NCBI GenBank assembly: GCA_937899725.1
Contig: CALCCA010000064.1
Coordinates: 1-64,000, forward strand
Reading direction: 5' to 3'
Length of the DNA: 64,000 bases
From: an uncultured Halomicronema sp.
GTDB taxonomy: Bacteria > Cyanobacteriota > Cyanobacteriia > Phormidesmidales > Phormidesmidaceae
The notes beneath the pieces are model-generated. The model saw only the letters and a program-made list of their open reading frames with translations, had not been told where the DNA came from and ran no database searches. A program made the position numbers and the translations under genes. This document shows, piece after piece, positions 11,083 to 19,498 of this stretch; within the stretch, counting starts at the first letter, position 1; the number at the start of each line of letters is the position of its first letter.

Positions 11083-11155
11083 TACACATCGAACATCTCA
11101 GGGCAGTGTCCACTCAATCTAAACCGTCTCATGCCAAAACTAGCATAATGAGTGT

Positions 11156-11521
11156 ATGACACCCTCACCAAAGCCAGTTGAATGGGTCGGCAGTTCTCTC
11201 AAGGATCTTCAGGAGTTTCCAGAAACCGTTCGGCAGGATATTGGTTATGCCTTGTACTTGGCTCAATGCGGAGATAAGCACCCTTCAGCCAAACCACTTA
11301 AGGGGTTCAAAGGAGGTGGAGTACTAGAAGTTGTAGAAAATTTTGATGGAGATACGTATCGAACCGTTTACACCGTCAAACTAGCTGATGTGCTCTACGT
11401 TTTACATGCTTTTCAAAAGAAGTCTAAACAGGGCATTACAACACCCAAGCAAGACATTGATCTAATTGCAAAAAGGCTTAAACTCGCGCAGAAGCATTAC
11501 TCAGAAAAATATGGTAGCTAG
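11156..11521 (+). CDS. HigB/Gp49-like toxin
   Basis: A 121-residue protein of the phage-derived Gp49/HigB-like group (RelE/ParE superfamily). In characterised members the toxin is a ribosome-dependent or related mRNA interferase. Recognisable segments are EFPETVRQDIGYALYLAQ, the basic KPLKGFKGGGVLEV strand, TYRTVYTVKLADVLYVLHAFQKKS, and the C-terminal helix with DIDLIAKRLKLAQ. The ATG start follows the MITE-like element by about 70 bp. The antitoxin-like gene begins 15 nt after its stop, so the toxin-first order matches HigBA modules. Toxicity is inferred from family, not shown. Confidence 0.85.
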   Translation: MTPSPKPVEWVGSSLKDLQEFPETVRQDIGYALYLAQCGDKHPSAKPLKGFKGGGVLEVVENFDGDTYRTVYTVKLADVLYVLHAFQKKSKQGITTPKQDIDLIAKRLKLAQKHYSEKYGS

Positions 11522-11536
11522 AAGGAGCAGAAAGGC

Positions 11537-11866
11537 ATGACCCCATCAATGGATGTTCAAACCGGCAGCGGCAATATCTTTGAAGATTTAGCCCTCGAAA
11601 ACTCAGATGAATTGCTGATCAAAGCGGAGCTAGCCCGCAAGATTAGCGGTATTTTGACTGGCCAAAAGATGACTCAGTCTGAAGCAGCAGAGCTTTTAGG
11701 AATTGATCAACCCAAAGTGTCTGCATTGATCAACGGTAAATTATCAGGCTTCTCAACCTCGCGGCTGTTTCGCTTTTTAAATGCCCTGGGACGCGACGTC
11801 GAAATTGTCGTCAAGCCGAAGTCTTTGTCACAAGCTCAGACGCGAATTGTTGCCTCCTCACTGTAG
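11537..11866 (+). CDS. XRE-family antitoxin (HigA-like)
   Basis: A 109-residue helix-turn-helix protein, probably the DNA-binding antitoxin partner of the preceding Gp49-like toxin. The Cro/C1-type HTH lies at about residues 45-90, with MTQSEAAELLGIDQPKVSALINGK as helices two and three, and a C-terminal IVVKPK strand typical of this subgroup. The ribosome binding site AAGGAG lies 11 nt before the ATG, in the 15-nt spacer after the toxin stop, so translation is likely coupled. As in related modules, it probably autoregulates the pair from a site upstream of 11156; no operator was identified. Confidence 0.87.
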   Translation: MTPSMDVQTGSGNIFEDLALENSDELLIKAELARKISGILTGQKMTQSEAAELLGIDQPKVSALINGKLSGFSTSRLFRFLNALGRDVEIVVKPKSLSQAQTRIVASSL

Positions 11867-11940
11867 TAGGGTAGGCAATATTTAAACCTCCAAAATCTTA
11901 GAGTCGATCCTGAAATAAAACCATTACTGAATTTTGAACC

Positions 11941-12594
11941 GTGAGAAAACCGCAAACCGTAAAATCTCTAGAGGAATTGGGCAGAGTTCGACTCTCAAAA
12001 AAATTTTTCATGAGAGAGTTTCTCTATTCGGAAATCTCTCAAGTTGAAAAAGTTGCCAATATTCCTGACAATCCAGATTTAGCGATTGAGGCAGGTCAAA
12101 ATCTTTGTGAAAAGATATTAGAACCTATGCAGGATGCCTTAGGCAGAATAAGTGTACGGTCTGCCTATCGTTCTTCCGCTGTTAATGGAAAAGGTGCAGA
12201 AAACGGTAATCAATACAATTGCGCGAGTAATGCAAAGAACTATGCAGGCCATATTTGGGATAGGCGCGACGAAAATGATTTTATGGGTGCGACGGCTTGC
12301 ATCATCGTGACATCATTTATCCCTTACTATGAATCTACTAAAGACTGGACGGCATTAGCCTGGTGGGTTCATGATCGGGTTCCCCACTACGCCAAAATGA
12401 TGTTTTTCCCAAAATATGCTGCATTTAACATCTCTTGGCATGAGGATCCTAATTTTGAGAAAAGTATTTATGGACAAGTTGCCAATCCCCATACCAATAA
12501 AAAAGGTTATTTAACTAGACGTGGAATGGAAAATTTTGCCGGAGATCACAGTGAGTTTTATGCGTCCTTTCTCAAAGAACTTTCGCTAGCTTAA
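11941..12594 (+). CDS. Degenerate M15-type (DD-peptidase-like) protein
   Basis: A 217-residue protein with no signal peptide. Its central part resembles the peptidase M15A/hedgehog fold: VRSAYRSSAVN corresponds to the usual SxYRxxxxN segment, NYAGHIWDRRD to the H-x6-D zinc-binding segment, and NISWHEDP to the last His. The spacing is unusual: a 60-residue insert (FIPYYES...WWVHDRVP) separates the two His segments. I infer a cytoplasmic protein, perhaps of accessory or phage origin. The gene is AT-richer than gltB and gltD and has no GCGATCGC, which suggests horizontal transfer. The start is GTG without a clear ribosome binding site, kept because the LSKKFFMREFLYSEIS segment before the next ATG looks conserved. 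Function unknown. Confidence 0.6.
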   Translation: MRKPQTVKSLEELGRVRLSKKFFMREFLYSEISQVEKVANIPDNPDLAIEAGQNLCEKILEPMQDALGRISVRSAYRSSAVNGKGAENGNQYNCASNAKNYAGHIWDRRDENDFMGATACIIVTSFIPYYESTKDWTALAWWVHDRVPHYAKMMFFPKYAAFNISWHEDPNFEKSIYGQVANPHTNKKGYLTRRGMENFAGDHSEFYASFLKELSLA

Positions 12595-12665
12595 CGTCTG
12601 ATTTCAACTAGGCTATGCCCTACCTCACAGCTCACACGACTTTCACCACCAACTGACTTAAAATC

Positions 12666-14150
12666 ATGGGAAAACCGACCGGCTTTATGGAATTTCTGCG
12701 CGAGGCGGCGACCGAAGTCGCCCCTAGCGATCGCATCCGCAATTGGGATGAATTCCACCTGCACATGCCCGAAGCGAGCCTGCAGACCCAGGGCGCGCGC
12801 TGCATGGATTGCGGCACCCCCTTCTGCCACACCGGCATGGAAATCAACCGGGCCGCGAGCGGTTGCCCTATCAATAACCTGATCCCTGAGTGGAATGACC
12901 TGATCTATCAGGGACGTTGGCAAGAGGCGCTGGATCGCCTCCACAAAACCAACAATTTCCCCGAATTTACGGGCCGCGTGTGTCCCGCCCCCTGTGAAGG
13001 CGCTTGCGTGCTAGGCATCATCGAGCCGCCGGTCACCATCAAAAACATCGAATATTCCATCGCGGAAAAAGGCTGGGAAGAAGGCTGGATTACGCCGCAG
13101 ATTCCGAGTAAGCGAACGGGCAAAAAAGTGGCGATTGTGGGTTCTGGCCCGGCGGGACTCTCTGCGGCGGCTCAGCTGAACTCTGCCGGTCATTGGGTGA
13201 CGGTGTATGAACGGAGAGATCGCCCCGGTGGCCTGCTGATGTATGGCATCCCCAACATGAAGCTGGAAAAGGAAAAGGTGGTGATGCGCCGTTTAGACGT
13301 GCTGGAAGCGGAGGGTGTCACCTTTGTCTGCAACACCGAAATTGGCAAAGACCTGCCCACCGAACAGCTGGTGAACGACTTTGATGCGGTCGTCCTCTGC
13401 ACCGGCTCCACCCGACCTCGTGACCTCTCGATCGCAGGGCGCGATCTCAAGGGCATTCATTTCGCGATGGAGTTCTTGACGGCGAATACGCAGGCGGTAC
13501 TGAACGGCGAATCGGGCGATAACTACATCTCTGCTGCCGGTAAGGATGTCGTGATCATCGGCGGCGGCGACACCGGCACTGACTGCGTCGGCACCTCCAT
13601 TCGTCACGGTTGCAACAGCGTCACCCAGCTCGAAATCATGCCCCAGCCGCCTGCAACCCGTGCCGCCAATAACCCTTGGCCCGAATGGCCCAAAATCTAT
13701 CGCCTCGACTACGGCCAAGAAGAGGCGGCAGCGATGTTTGGCGACGACCCTCGGGCTTATACCCGTACAGCCACGAAATTTGAAGGGGATGAGAATGGTC
13801 AGTTAAAAGCAGTGCATACCGTGCAGGTTGAATGGGCAAAGGATGACAATGGACGCTTCATTCCCCAACATGTGGCGGGCACGGAGCAAGTGCTGCCCGC
13901 GCAACTGGTGCTCCTGGCGATGGGGTTCCTCGGCCCCGAACAACCCATCATTGACGCCCTCGGCCTAGAGCAAGATGGCCGCAGCAACATCAAAGCCGAA
14001 CACGAGCAATATACCACCAGCATTCCGGGCGTCTTCGCGGCGGGCGATTGTCGACGTGGGCAAAGCCTGGTGGTATGGGCGTTTAATGAAGGGCGCGGCG
14101 TAGCGCGGGAGTGCGATCGCTTCCTCATGGGCACTACCGAGCTACCTTAG
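12666..14150 (+). CDS. gltD: Glutamate synthase small subunit
   Basis: A 494-residue beta chain of NAD(P)H-dependent glutamate synthase. It passes electrons from NAD(P)H through FAD and iron-sulfur clusters to GltB. N-terminal cysteine clusters are [18 protein letters not shown] and CPAPCEGAC. The FAD-binding Rossmann motif is [13 protein letters not shown] (about residue 157), and the NAD(P)H-binding motif is [13 protein letters not shown] (about 300). [12 protein letters not shown] near the C-terminus is the second FAD contact. The length is normal. It would be expected directly after gltB, but 1.7 kb of accessory DNA lies between, so it may now depend on its own promoter or on read-through. 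A strong terminator follows. Confidence 0.95.
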   Translation: MGKPTGFMEFLREAATEVAPSDRIRNWDEFHLHMPEASLQTQGARCMDCGTPFCHTGMEINRAASGCPINNLIPEWNDLIYQGRWQEALDRLHKTNNFPEFTGRVCPAPCEGACVLGIIEPPVTIKNIEYSIAEKGWEEGWITPQIPSKRTGKKVAIVGSGPAGLSAAAQLNSAGHWVTVYERRDRPGGLLMYGIPNMKLEKEKVVMRRLDVLEAEGVTFVCNTEIGKDLPTEQLVNDFDAVVLCTGSTRPRDLSIAGRDLKGIHFAMEFLTANTQAVLNGESGDNYISAAGKDVVIIGGGDTGTDCVGTSIRHGCNSVTQLEIMPQPPATRAANNPWPEWPKIYRLDYGQEEAAAMFGDDPRAYTRTATKFEGDENGQLKAVHTVQVEWAKDDNGRFIPQHVAGTEQVLPAQLVLLAMGFLGPEQPIIDALGLEQDGRSNIKAEHEQYTTSIPGVFAAGDCRRGQSLVVWAFNEGRGVARECDRFLMGTTELP

Positions 14151-14159
14151 TCTGTATCC

Positions 14160-14196
14160 AGAACCCCGGTTTCTTGAAGAAACCGGGGTTCTTTTT
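14160..14196 (+). terminator. gltD: Rho-independent terminator after gltD
   Basis: A near-perfect inverted repeat, AGAACCCCGGTTTCTT / AAGAAACCGGGGTTCT around one G, is followed by TTTTT. It begins ten bases after the gltD stop. The core GAACCCCGGTTTCTT is also the kind of sequence that recurs between cyanobacterial genes, so it may double as a dispersed repeat. Confidence 0.9.
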
Positions 14197-14255
14197 GGTT
14201 TTGCTAAATTGAGAGGCAAGTCCGAGAGGCTTAACGTGTTGCATTGAGACAGAAG

Positions 14256-14900
14256 ATGGCAACATCACCTGCTGCTGAAGCCCTGCCGATCGCCCCTGGA
14301 GAAAACCGAGTCGCCTTCCAGGGGATGGATTGGGTTGCCTACCAGCAAATGAAAGCCTTGCTCAATGAACGGACTCGGGCACGGCTAACGTACGATCGCG
14401 GCACCCTTGAAATCACCATGCCTTCCGAACTGCATGAGTTTTATGCCCGCTTGATTGAACGCTTCATCGTCATTCTGGTGGTAGAACTCGGGCTGAAAAT
14501 CAAAACCCTCGGCTCAACTACCCTGGATCGCGAGGACTTGGAGCGAGGAGCCGAACCCGATAACGGCTACTACATTCAAAACCAACCCCGAGTTGCCGGA
14601 CGCCCGATTAATTTAGAGACTGATCCGCCACCGGATTTAGTCGTCGAAGTCGATATTAAGCACACCGACATTGATAAAAACGCGCTCTATGCGGCGATGG
14701 GGGTGCCAGAATTTTGGCGGTTTAATGGCAAAGCTTGGCGCATTTACCACTTAAGAGACGGCGAGTATGTTGAATGCGATCGCTCGCCAATATTCCCCAG
14801 CATCGCTAAAGCCGAACTCTATCAGTTTCTTGTCACCTGCCAGCAAGATGAGGTGGCAGCGGAACTCGATTTGCGATCGCGACTTAGAGAGCAATCTTAG
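14256..14900 (+). CDS. Uma2-family (DUF820) putative nuclease
   Basis: A 214-residue protein of the Uma2 family, greatly expanded in cyanobacteria and predicted to have a PD-(D/E)XK nuclease fold. The core motif is PPPDLVVEVDIKHTD at about residues 125-140, where the D, the E and the following K form the presumed catalytic set. An earlier conserved part is RLTYDRGTLEITMPS. The ATG at 14256 was chosen over a TTG four codons earlier. It is a single gene after the gltD terminator. Its biological role and DNA target are unknown. Confidence 0.82.
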   Translation: MATSPAAEALPIAPGENRVAFQGMDWVAYQQMKALLNERTRARLTYDRGTLEITMPSELHEFYARLIERFIVILVVELGLKIKTLGSTTLDREDLERGAEPDNGYYIQNQPRVAGRPINLETDPPPDLVVEVDIKHTDIDKNALYAAMGVPEFWRFNGKAWRIYHLRDGEYVECDRSPIFPSIAKAELYQFLVTCQQDEVAAELDLRSRLREQS

Positions 14901-15056
14901 CGGTACCAAAGACCAATATTCTGATACCGAGATCGCGGCATCATGGACACACCAAACTCTTAATGAGCATGAGCCCTAACGCTTTTCTCCAGACTTAGTC
15001 ATCGATTGCAGTTGCGAAATCGTCAGCAGTTACTATTCAAAAATTGATAGAGCCTG

Positions 15057-15551
15057 TTAAGGCAAAACAAATGAGACCCCCTCTCTGCGCAACATCTCGA
15101 AAGTTCGAATATAGGGAACACCGAAGGCACAGCAAGCTGCTGGAATTTTGATCTTGCTCTTTCCCGGTTGCTCAGGATTAAAGACTTCATGGGTAACCAC
15201 GGTATATTCATGAGCCTTGGCATAAGCAACTAGCAAGGGATCCGCGACTGATAGAAACTCACGCTTGGCGTCTCCGCGATAATCTCCATTCTGTGCCCAT
15301 TGACTGACCTCACTCATAGCTAGGCTGGCATCTTGATTAAAAGGCAGGAAAAACTTGCTGCCCTGCGCTTTGGCCCAATCTGTCAACTCATCCTCACCAC
15401 GAGTCAACTCGCCTTGAACAGGGGCAATACTGAACACTGTACCCACCTGATTTTGTTGTTCTAACCACGTCCAAAAGCCTGGACACAAATCAAAGCCGTA
15501 GTACTCATTTTTGGCTTGAATGAAGATGTTGGTGTCGAGGAGGTAGGCCAT
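15057..15551 (-). CDS. DUF4411 PIN-like toxin candidate
   Basis: A 164-residue protein of the DUF4411 family, a PIN-domain-like group predicted to be RNase toxins. Acidic active-site positions appear as LLDTNIF (D6), QGELTRGEDEL (about 46) and SVADPLLVAYA (about 112). TVVTHEVFNP is the last conserved block. The start is the ATG at 15551; a longer open frame overlaps the upstream gene and is unlikely. It lies 7 nt downstream of an XRE/ImmA-IrrE gene, the standard partner of DUF4411. Together they look like a two-gene toxin-antitoxin module. Activity is inferred from family and context only. Confidence 0.82.
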   Translation of the reverse strand: MAYLLDTNIFIQAKNEYYGFDLCPGFWTWLEQQNQVGTVFSIAPVQGELTRGEDELTDWAKAQGSKFFLPFNQDASLAMSEVSQWAQNGDYRGDAKREFLSVADPLLVAYAKAHEYTVVTHEVFNPEQPGKSKIKIPAACCAFGVPYIRTFEMLRREGVSFVLP

Positions 15552-15558
15552 TGGCGGA

Positions 15559-16710
15559 TTAAACGGAGACCGAAAGTTCTCGAGCGAGTTGTTTGAAGGT
15601 TTCGACCTTAGGCAGTTTGAGTAGCCGGAGAGCATCCCGATAAGGGGTGCGTCCCTCTAAAGTGCTCTCGACCAAGGCTGTAAGAAATTGATTGCTAAAC
15701 CGGGAGATTTGTGTGCGGTAGAAATCCCCTCCGCCTGTTTTTTCACTTGAAGAAGCTTGAAACCGTTCCTGCTCGGCCTGATACCGTTGCTGGAAAGTGC
15801 TGCTAGAAATCAATTCTCGGTCATTCAGTCGGCGCAAAACTACCAGAGTGCTGACTTTGAAGCGCTGGGTCAGGGGTTTCAGCCAATCTTCTTGAGAAGC
15901 GGCTTCGGCCCATGCCTGCCTCAGTTCGGCTGCTGGGACAAGCAACTCAGCGGCTACTTGGTTGCAGAATCTCTCCACGTCGTTATGGTCGGCGTACGTT
16001 TTGTCGAAGTTAGAAACGCCAGACACACCTACCCAGATATGCACTAATTCATGAGCCAGAGTGAACATCTGGGCTCCTTTAGAATCGCTGGAATTGATGA
16101 AAATTAGGGGCGCATAGTCATCATTCAAGGCAAAGCCCCGAAACTCATCAACAGAGAGCTTACGGTGATTATTGAGGCCAACGACACCATTCCGCATGAC
16201 TAAAACCCCTGTAGTTTCAATTTGCTCCGTTTGCTGCTTCAGGGCGTCCTCCCAGGTGCGAGCATCTCGGTTAATCGCGAAGTTGATGACCTCACGGATG
16301 CGAGCTGCAGCAGTTTCAATCGGTGTTTCTTGAGACAGGCTACCAACGAAATGAAGAGGGGGTTCGCCTCGGGCAATCAACTCATCTCGAAACCAGCTCT
16401 GAATCTGCTGCGCCTGATCCAGAATGTCGAGCAAGTCAGAGCTGGGCTGACGCATTTCCTCGTTACGGAGAGTGCGGAAGTCGGGAATCGAGAGCGTCTC
16501 TTGAGGCGGCTCTGGTAAATAGAGGTAACCAAAAGGCGTGTAGGTTATATTTGCTAGCTTTTCGGCCTGCTTGAAGGTCAGCTCTCCGTTCCCTTCCCAG
16601 TCTGTGACTCGTTCTGGCTTAACACTCATTTTCTTGGCCAGCGCATCCACACTCAGCCCGGCGCGTTCTCGTGCCCAGCGCAAAAGTATTGGTTGCAGGC
16701 TGATCTTCAT
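15559..16710 (-). CDS. XRE-HTH ImmA/IrrE metallopeptidase
   Basis: A 383-residue protein with an N-terminal Cro/C1-type HTH (about 15-65, including AGLSVDALAKKMSVKPERV) and a central ImmA/IrrE-type zinc-peptidase domain. The zinc motif is AHELVH (H220, E221, H224), and a further glutamate sits in NQVAAELLVP. Family members cleave or bind repressors and often serve as antitoxin-regulators. Here the gene directly precedes a DUF4411 toxin candidate with 7 nt between them, which suggests co-transcription. The C-terminal 100 residues have no known domain. It starts at ATG 16710 and is divergent from sipA. Confidence 0.85.
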   Translation of the reverse strand: MKISLQPILLRWARERAGLSVDALAKKMSVKPERVTDWEGNGELTFKQAEKLANITYTPFGYLYLPEPPQETLSIPDFRTLRNEEMRQPSSDLLDILDQAQQIQSWFRDELIARGEPPLHFVGSLSQETPIETAAARIREVINFAINRDARTWEDALKQQTEQIETTGVLVMRNGVVGLNNHRKLSVDEFRGFALNDDYAPLIFINSSDSKGAQMFTLAHELVHIWVGVSGVSNFDKTYADHNDVERFCNQVAAELLVPAAELRQAWAEAASQEDWLKPLTQRFKVSTLVVLRRLNDRELISSSTFQQRYQAEQERFQASSSEKTGGGDFYRTQISRFSNQFLTALVESTLEGRTPYRDALRLLKLPKVETFKQLARELSVSV

Positions 16711-17012
16711 AACTGGGTAAGCAATGAGGCTGATTTAGATTACTTTGAATTATGAGTAGTGCAAACGATCTTACTGACATTGTCGCTCAATTTGCTGCTC
16801 ACTACACACTTCTTGCTAACCAAGAAGCTCCTTTTCCGACAGCAGTTCTGTAATGTGGTTGCCAGAGAAGTCGTGTTCTGTCGTCCCTTCTGCGGCGGCT
16901 TTTTCAATATAATTGCTTTCTGAAAGGGATAAGGACGATCGCGATCGCTCACTTGCTATTCTCTAGGGGAGATCGCATTGAGAGTGACTCGGTTCTAACA
17001 AAAATTGCTGGT
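16711..17012. other. Divergent spacer between ImmA-like gene and sipA
   Basis: About 300 bp, AT-rich on the left and with GCGATCGC copies near 16940. It presumably holds both promoters. Short ORFs here have no family-like composition. Confidence 0.4.
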
Positions 17013-17261
17013 ATGACTCAACCCTTTTTGATGGGCGATCTCGTTCGCCTCAAGTCAGCTCCGCCCTATATCAAAACCGCTGACACCATGCCCATGCTGC
17101 GTCCCGGCGATTTAGTTGCCGTCGGTTCTGAAGGTGTGGTGACGGCTCAAAACCCTGGCGGCTATTGGACGATCAAGTTCGATCAAGGCTCATTTTTAGT
17201 CGATAGCGGCTATCTCGAAAAGGCCACAACTGAAGCGGAGCCCGCCGAACCCAAGCCGTAG
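17013..17261 (+). CDS. sipA: SipA (NblS-interacting regulatory protein)
   Basis: An 82-residue beta-rich protein matching SipA (Ssl3451 in Synechocystis), a small cytoplasmic protein that binds the sensor kinase NblS (Hik33) and stimulates it. Plant and algal relatives are linked to NDH assembly. Hallmarks are LVRLKSAPPYIKTADTMPMLRPGDLV and the GGYWTIKFDQGSFLVDSGYLE end. The start is ATG 17013 (MTQPF), as in homologues; the 20-codon upstream extension is open but not family-like. It is convergent with malQ, with about 80 bp between. Confidence 0.87.
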   Translation: MTQPFLMGDLVRLKSAPPYIKTADTMPMLRPGDLVAVGSEGVVTAQNPGGYWTIKFDQGSFLVDSGYLEKATTEAEPAEPKP

Positions 17262-17339
17262 AGGAGATTGCTCCCATACATGCGTTCGAGTGGACTCGCG
17301 ATCGCGGTTTGCTCAGCTCCAGCCGTCCCCGTCCGGTGA

Positions 17340-18851
17340 TTATTGCCAGTGGGGTGGCGTGCGGCCATAGAGCCGAATGAGTTCGCGCAATCGTTCGCGC
17401 AGTTCACCGGTCAACATCTCGGTGCGATACCGCCAAGCCCAGTTGCCGTCAGCTTTACCGGGCGAATTCATGCGAGCAAAGCTGCCCAAGCCCAGCACAT
17501 CTTGCAGCGGCACGATCGCCTGATTCGCGATCGAGCCCAATGCCAGGCGAATCATGCTCCAGTGAATGCCGTCGCCGCTGAGGCCACCGACATACCGTAG
17601 GGTGCGATCGCGCTCATATTCTGACGCCTGATCAAACCAGCCCACCGTCGTATCGTTGTCGTGAGTGCCGGTGTAGATCAGGCAATTACGCACGCAGTTA
17701 AAGGGCAGATAGGGGTTAGAGGCATTGTCCCCAAAGGCAAACTGCAGAATTTTCATACCAGGGAAACCAAACTGATCGCGCAGCGCCTCGACCTCTGGCG
17801 TAATCACCCCGAGATCTTCGGCCAAGATCGGCAGACTGCCAAACTCCGCTTTCACCGCGTTAAAAAAGGCTTCGCCCGGCGCTTCTATCCACTCGCCATT
17901 CAGCGCCGTCTGTTCGCCTTCGGGGACGGCCCAATAGGCCTGAAAGCCGCGAAAATGATCAATCCGGGTCAGATCGACATATTCCAGCAGGGCTTTGACG
18001 CGCTGCAGCCACCAGCTGAAGCCGGTTTTTTGCAGGGTCTCCCAATTGTAGGTGGGATTACCCCATAGCTGTCCCGTTTCACTGAAATAGTCCGGCGGCA
18101 CGCCCGCCATTTCGGAAGGCTCTAGCGTTTCCTCATCGATCATAAAGTTCTCCGGAAACGCCCACACGTCGGCGCTGTCGTGGGCGACATAAATCGGCAT
18201 ATCACCCACCACTTGAATGTGGCGATCGTTGGCATACTGCTTGAGCGCCGCCCACTGGCGATAAAACTCAAATTGAAAATACTTGTGCTCAGCGATCAGG
18301 CCTGAGAGCTTGTCATGCCAGAGGGCCATGGCTGGGGCTTCTCGCCGCGCCAACGCCGGTTCCCACTGGCTCCAACTGGCCCCGCCGTTCGCCTTTTTTA
18401 ACGCCATAAAAAAGGCATAGTCATCGAGCCAAAACGCTCGCTCTTGGCAAAACTGCTCGTACTGTGTGCGTGTCGCTTTATCGGTGGACGCACTAAAGGC
18501 CTCAGCCGCTTTTTCTAACAGCTGCAGCTTGGTGGGCAAAACCCGGCCATAATCGACCGCATCTTCGGGAAAGTGGGGAAACGCCTCCAGATCAGCTTGC
18601 GTCAGCAGGCCCACATCCTGCAGGTGCTCAAGACTGATGAGCATGTGGTTGCCCGCCATCGCGGAGTAAGACATGTAGGGGGAGTTGCCGTGGCCCGTCG
18701 GGCCGATCGGCAAAATCTGCCACATCTGCTGACCCGTCTCAGCCAAAAAATCGACAAACTCGTAAGCCATCGGCCCGATGTCGCCCATTCCAAAGGGGCC
18801 AGGTAACGAGGTAGGGTGCAGGAGAATACCACTAGCGCGCTGAAAAGGCAT
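17340..18851 (-). CDS. malQ: 4-alpha-glucanotransferase
   Basis: A 503-residue GH77 amylomaltase/disproportionating enzyme that transfers alpha-1,4-glucan segments in glycogen and maltodextrin metabolism. It starts RASGILLHPTSLPGPFGMGDIG. Catalytic motifs are LTRIDHFRGF (nucleophile Asp), LPILAEDLGVITPEV (acid/base Glu) and YTGTHDNDTT (transition-state Asp). The ATG at 18851 is preferred because GGGAGAGG sits just upstream; another ATG four codons earlier is possible. The length is normal. It is probably monocistronic. Its substrate fits with the GH15-like protein at the window start. Confidence 0.95.
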   Translation of the reverse strand: MPFQRASGILLHPTSLPGPFGMGDIGPMAYEFVDFLAETGQQMWQILPIGPTGHGNSPYMSYSAMAGNHMLISLEHLQDVGLLTQADLEAFPHFPEDAVDYGRVLPTKLQLLEKAAEAFSASTDKATRTQYEQFCQERAFWLDDYAFFMALKKANGGASWSQWEPALARREAPAMALWHDKLSGLIAEHKYFQFEFYRQWAALKQYANDRHIQVVGDMPIYVAHDSADVWAFPENFMIDEETLEPSEMAGVPPDYFSETGQLWGNPTYNWETLQKTGFSWWLQRVKALLEYVDLTRIDHFRGFQAYWAVPEGEQTALNGEWIEAPGEAFFNAVKAEFGSLPILAEDLGVITPEVEALRDQFGFPGMKILQFAFGDNASNPYLPFNCVRNCLIYTGTHDNDTTVGWFDQASEYERDRTLRYVGGLSGDGIHWSMIRLALGSIANQAIVPLQDVLGLGSFARMNSPGKADGNWAWRYRTEMLTGELRERLRELIRLYGRTPPHWQ

Positions 18852-19028
18852 GGCCTCTCCCATAACATCCCATAGACTTTAACATGGGGATTCTATGGAA
18901 TACGTGGACAGCAGAGAGATGTGGGGCGAAAAATTTTAGCCGCTGTAAAGTGGCGCATTTCCCCGACCGATCGCTGACCGAATCTTCTATGGTGATGACC
19001 AGAAAGTTTTGTTGTTGATGCTTGCCCT

Positions 19029-19457
19029 GTGACCTACCGCAACCCAGCTCCTACGGTCGATATCATTATTGAGCTGCGCGATCGCCCCCATCGCCCCATT
19101 GTGCTAATCGAGCGCCGCAACGAACCTTTTGGCTGGGCGATTCCCGGTGGCTTTGTGGACTATGGCGAATCGGTTGAAGCCGCTGCCGGGCGTGAAGCTT
19201 TAGAAGAAACTCAACTAGCGGTAGAGCTGCTTGAACAGTTCCACGTTTACTCCGATCCGCGCCGTGATCCGCGCAAACACACGCTCAGCATTGTCTTTTT
19301 AGCCTCTGCCACGGGCACGCCCGTCGCTGATGATGACGCCAAAGCGATCGCGCTCTTTAACCCTTGGGAAGTGCCAACCCAGCTCTGCTTTGACCACGAC
19401 CGTATTTTGCAAGACTATTGGCGCTATCGACATTATGGGATGCGCCCTCAGCTGTAG
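19029..19457 (+). CDS. Nudix hydrolase
   Basis: A 142-residue Nudix protein. The complete Nudix box [21 protein letters not shown] matches G-x5-E-x7-REUxEE (about residues 40-61). The overall layout is that of ADP-ribose/NAD-sugar pyrophosphatase-like members, but the substrate cannot be read from sequence. The start is GTG, beginning [14 protein letters not shown]. It is convergent with rimO, with only about 40 bp between the stops, and its own promoter lies in the 165-bp spacer after the malQ start. Confidence 0.85.
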   Translation: MTYRNPAPTVDIIIELRDRPHRPIVLIERRNEPFGWAIPGGFVDYGESVEAAAGREALEETQLAVELLEQFHVYSDPRRDPRKHTLSIVFLASATGTPVADDDAKAIALFNPWEVPTQLCFDHDRILQDYWRYRHYGMRPQL

Positions 19458-19498
19458 TCTGTGGCGCACACCTTATAGACGGCGATGTCAGGGAGTGT

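Noticed and set aside
10942-11148. 68-codon ORF after gltB
   Set aside because: Its peptide is a translation of the MITE-like hairpin repeats (LLAKER / LAQER / LLAKER), not a gene.
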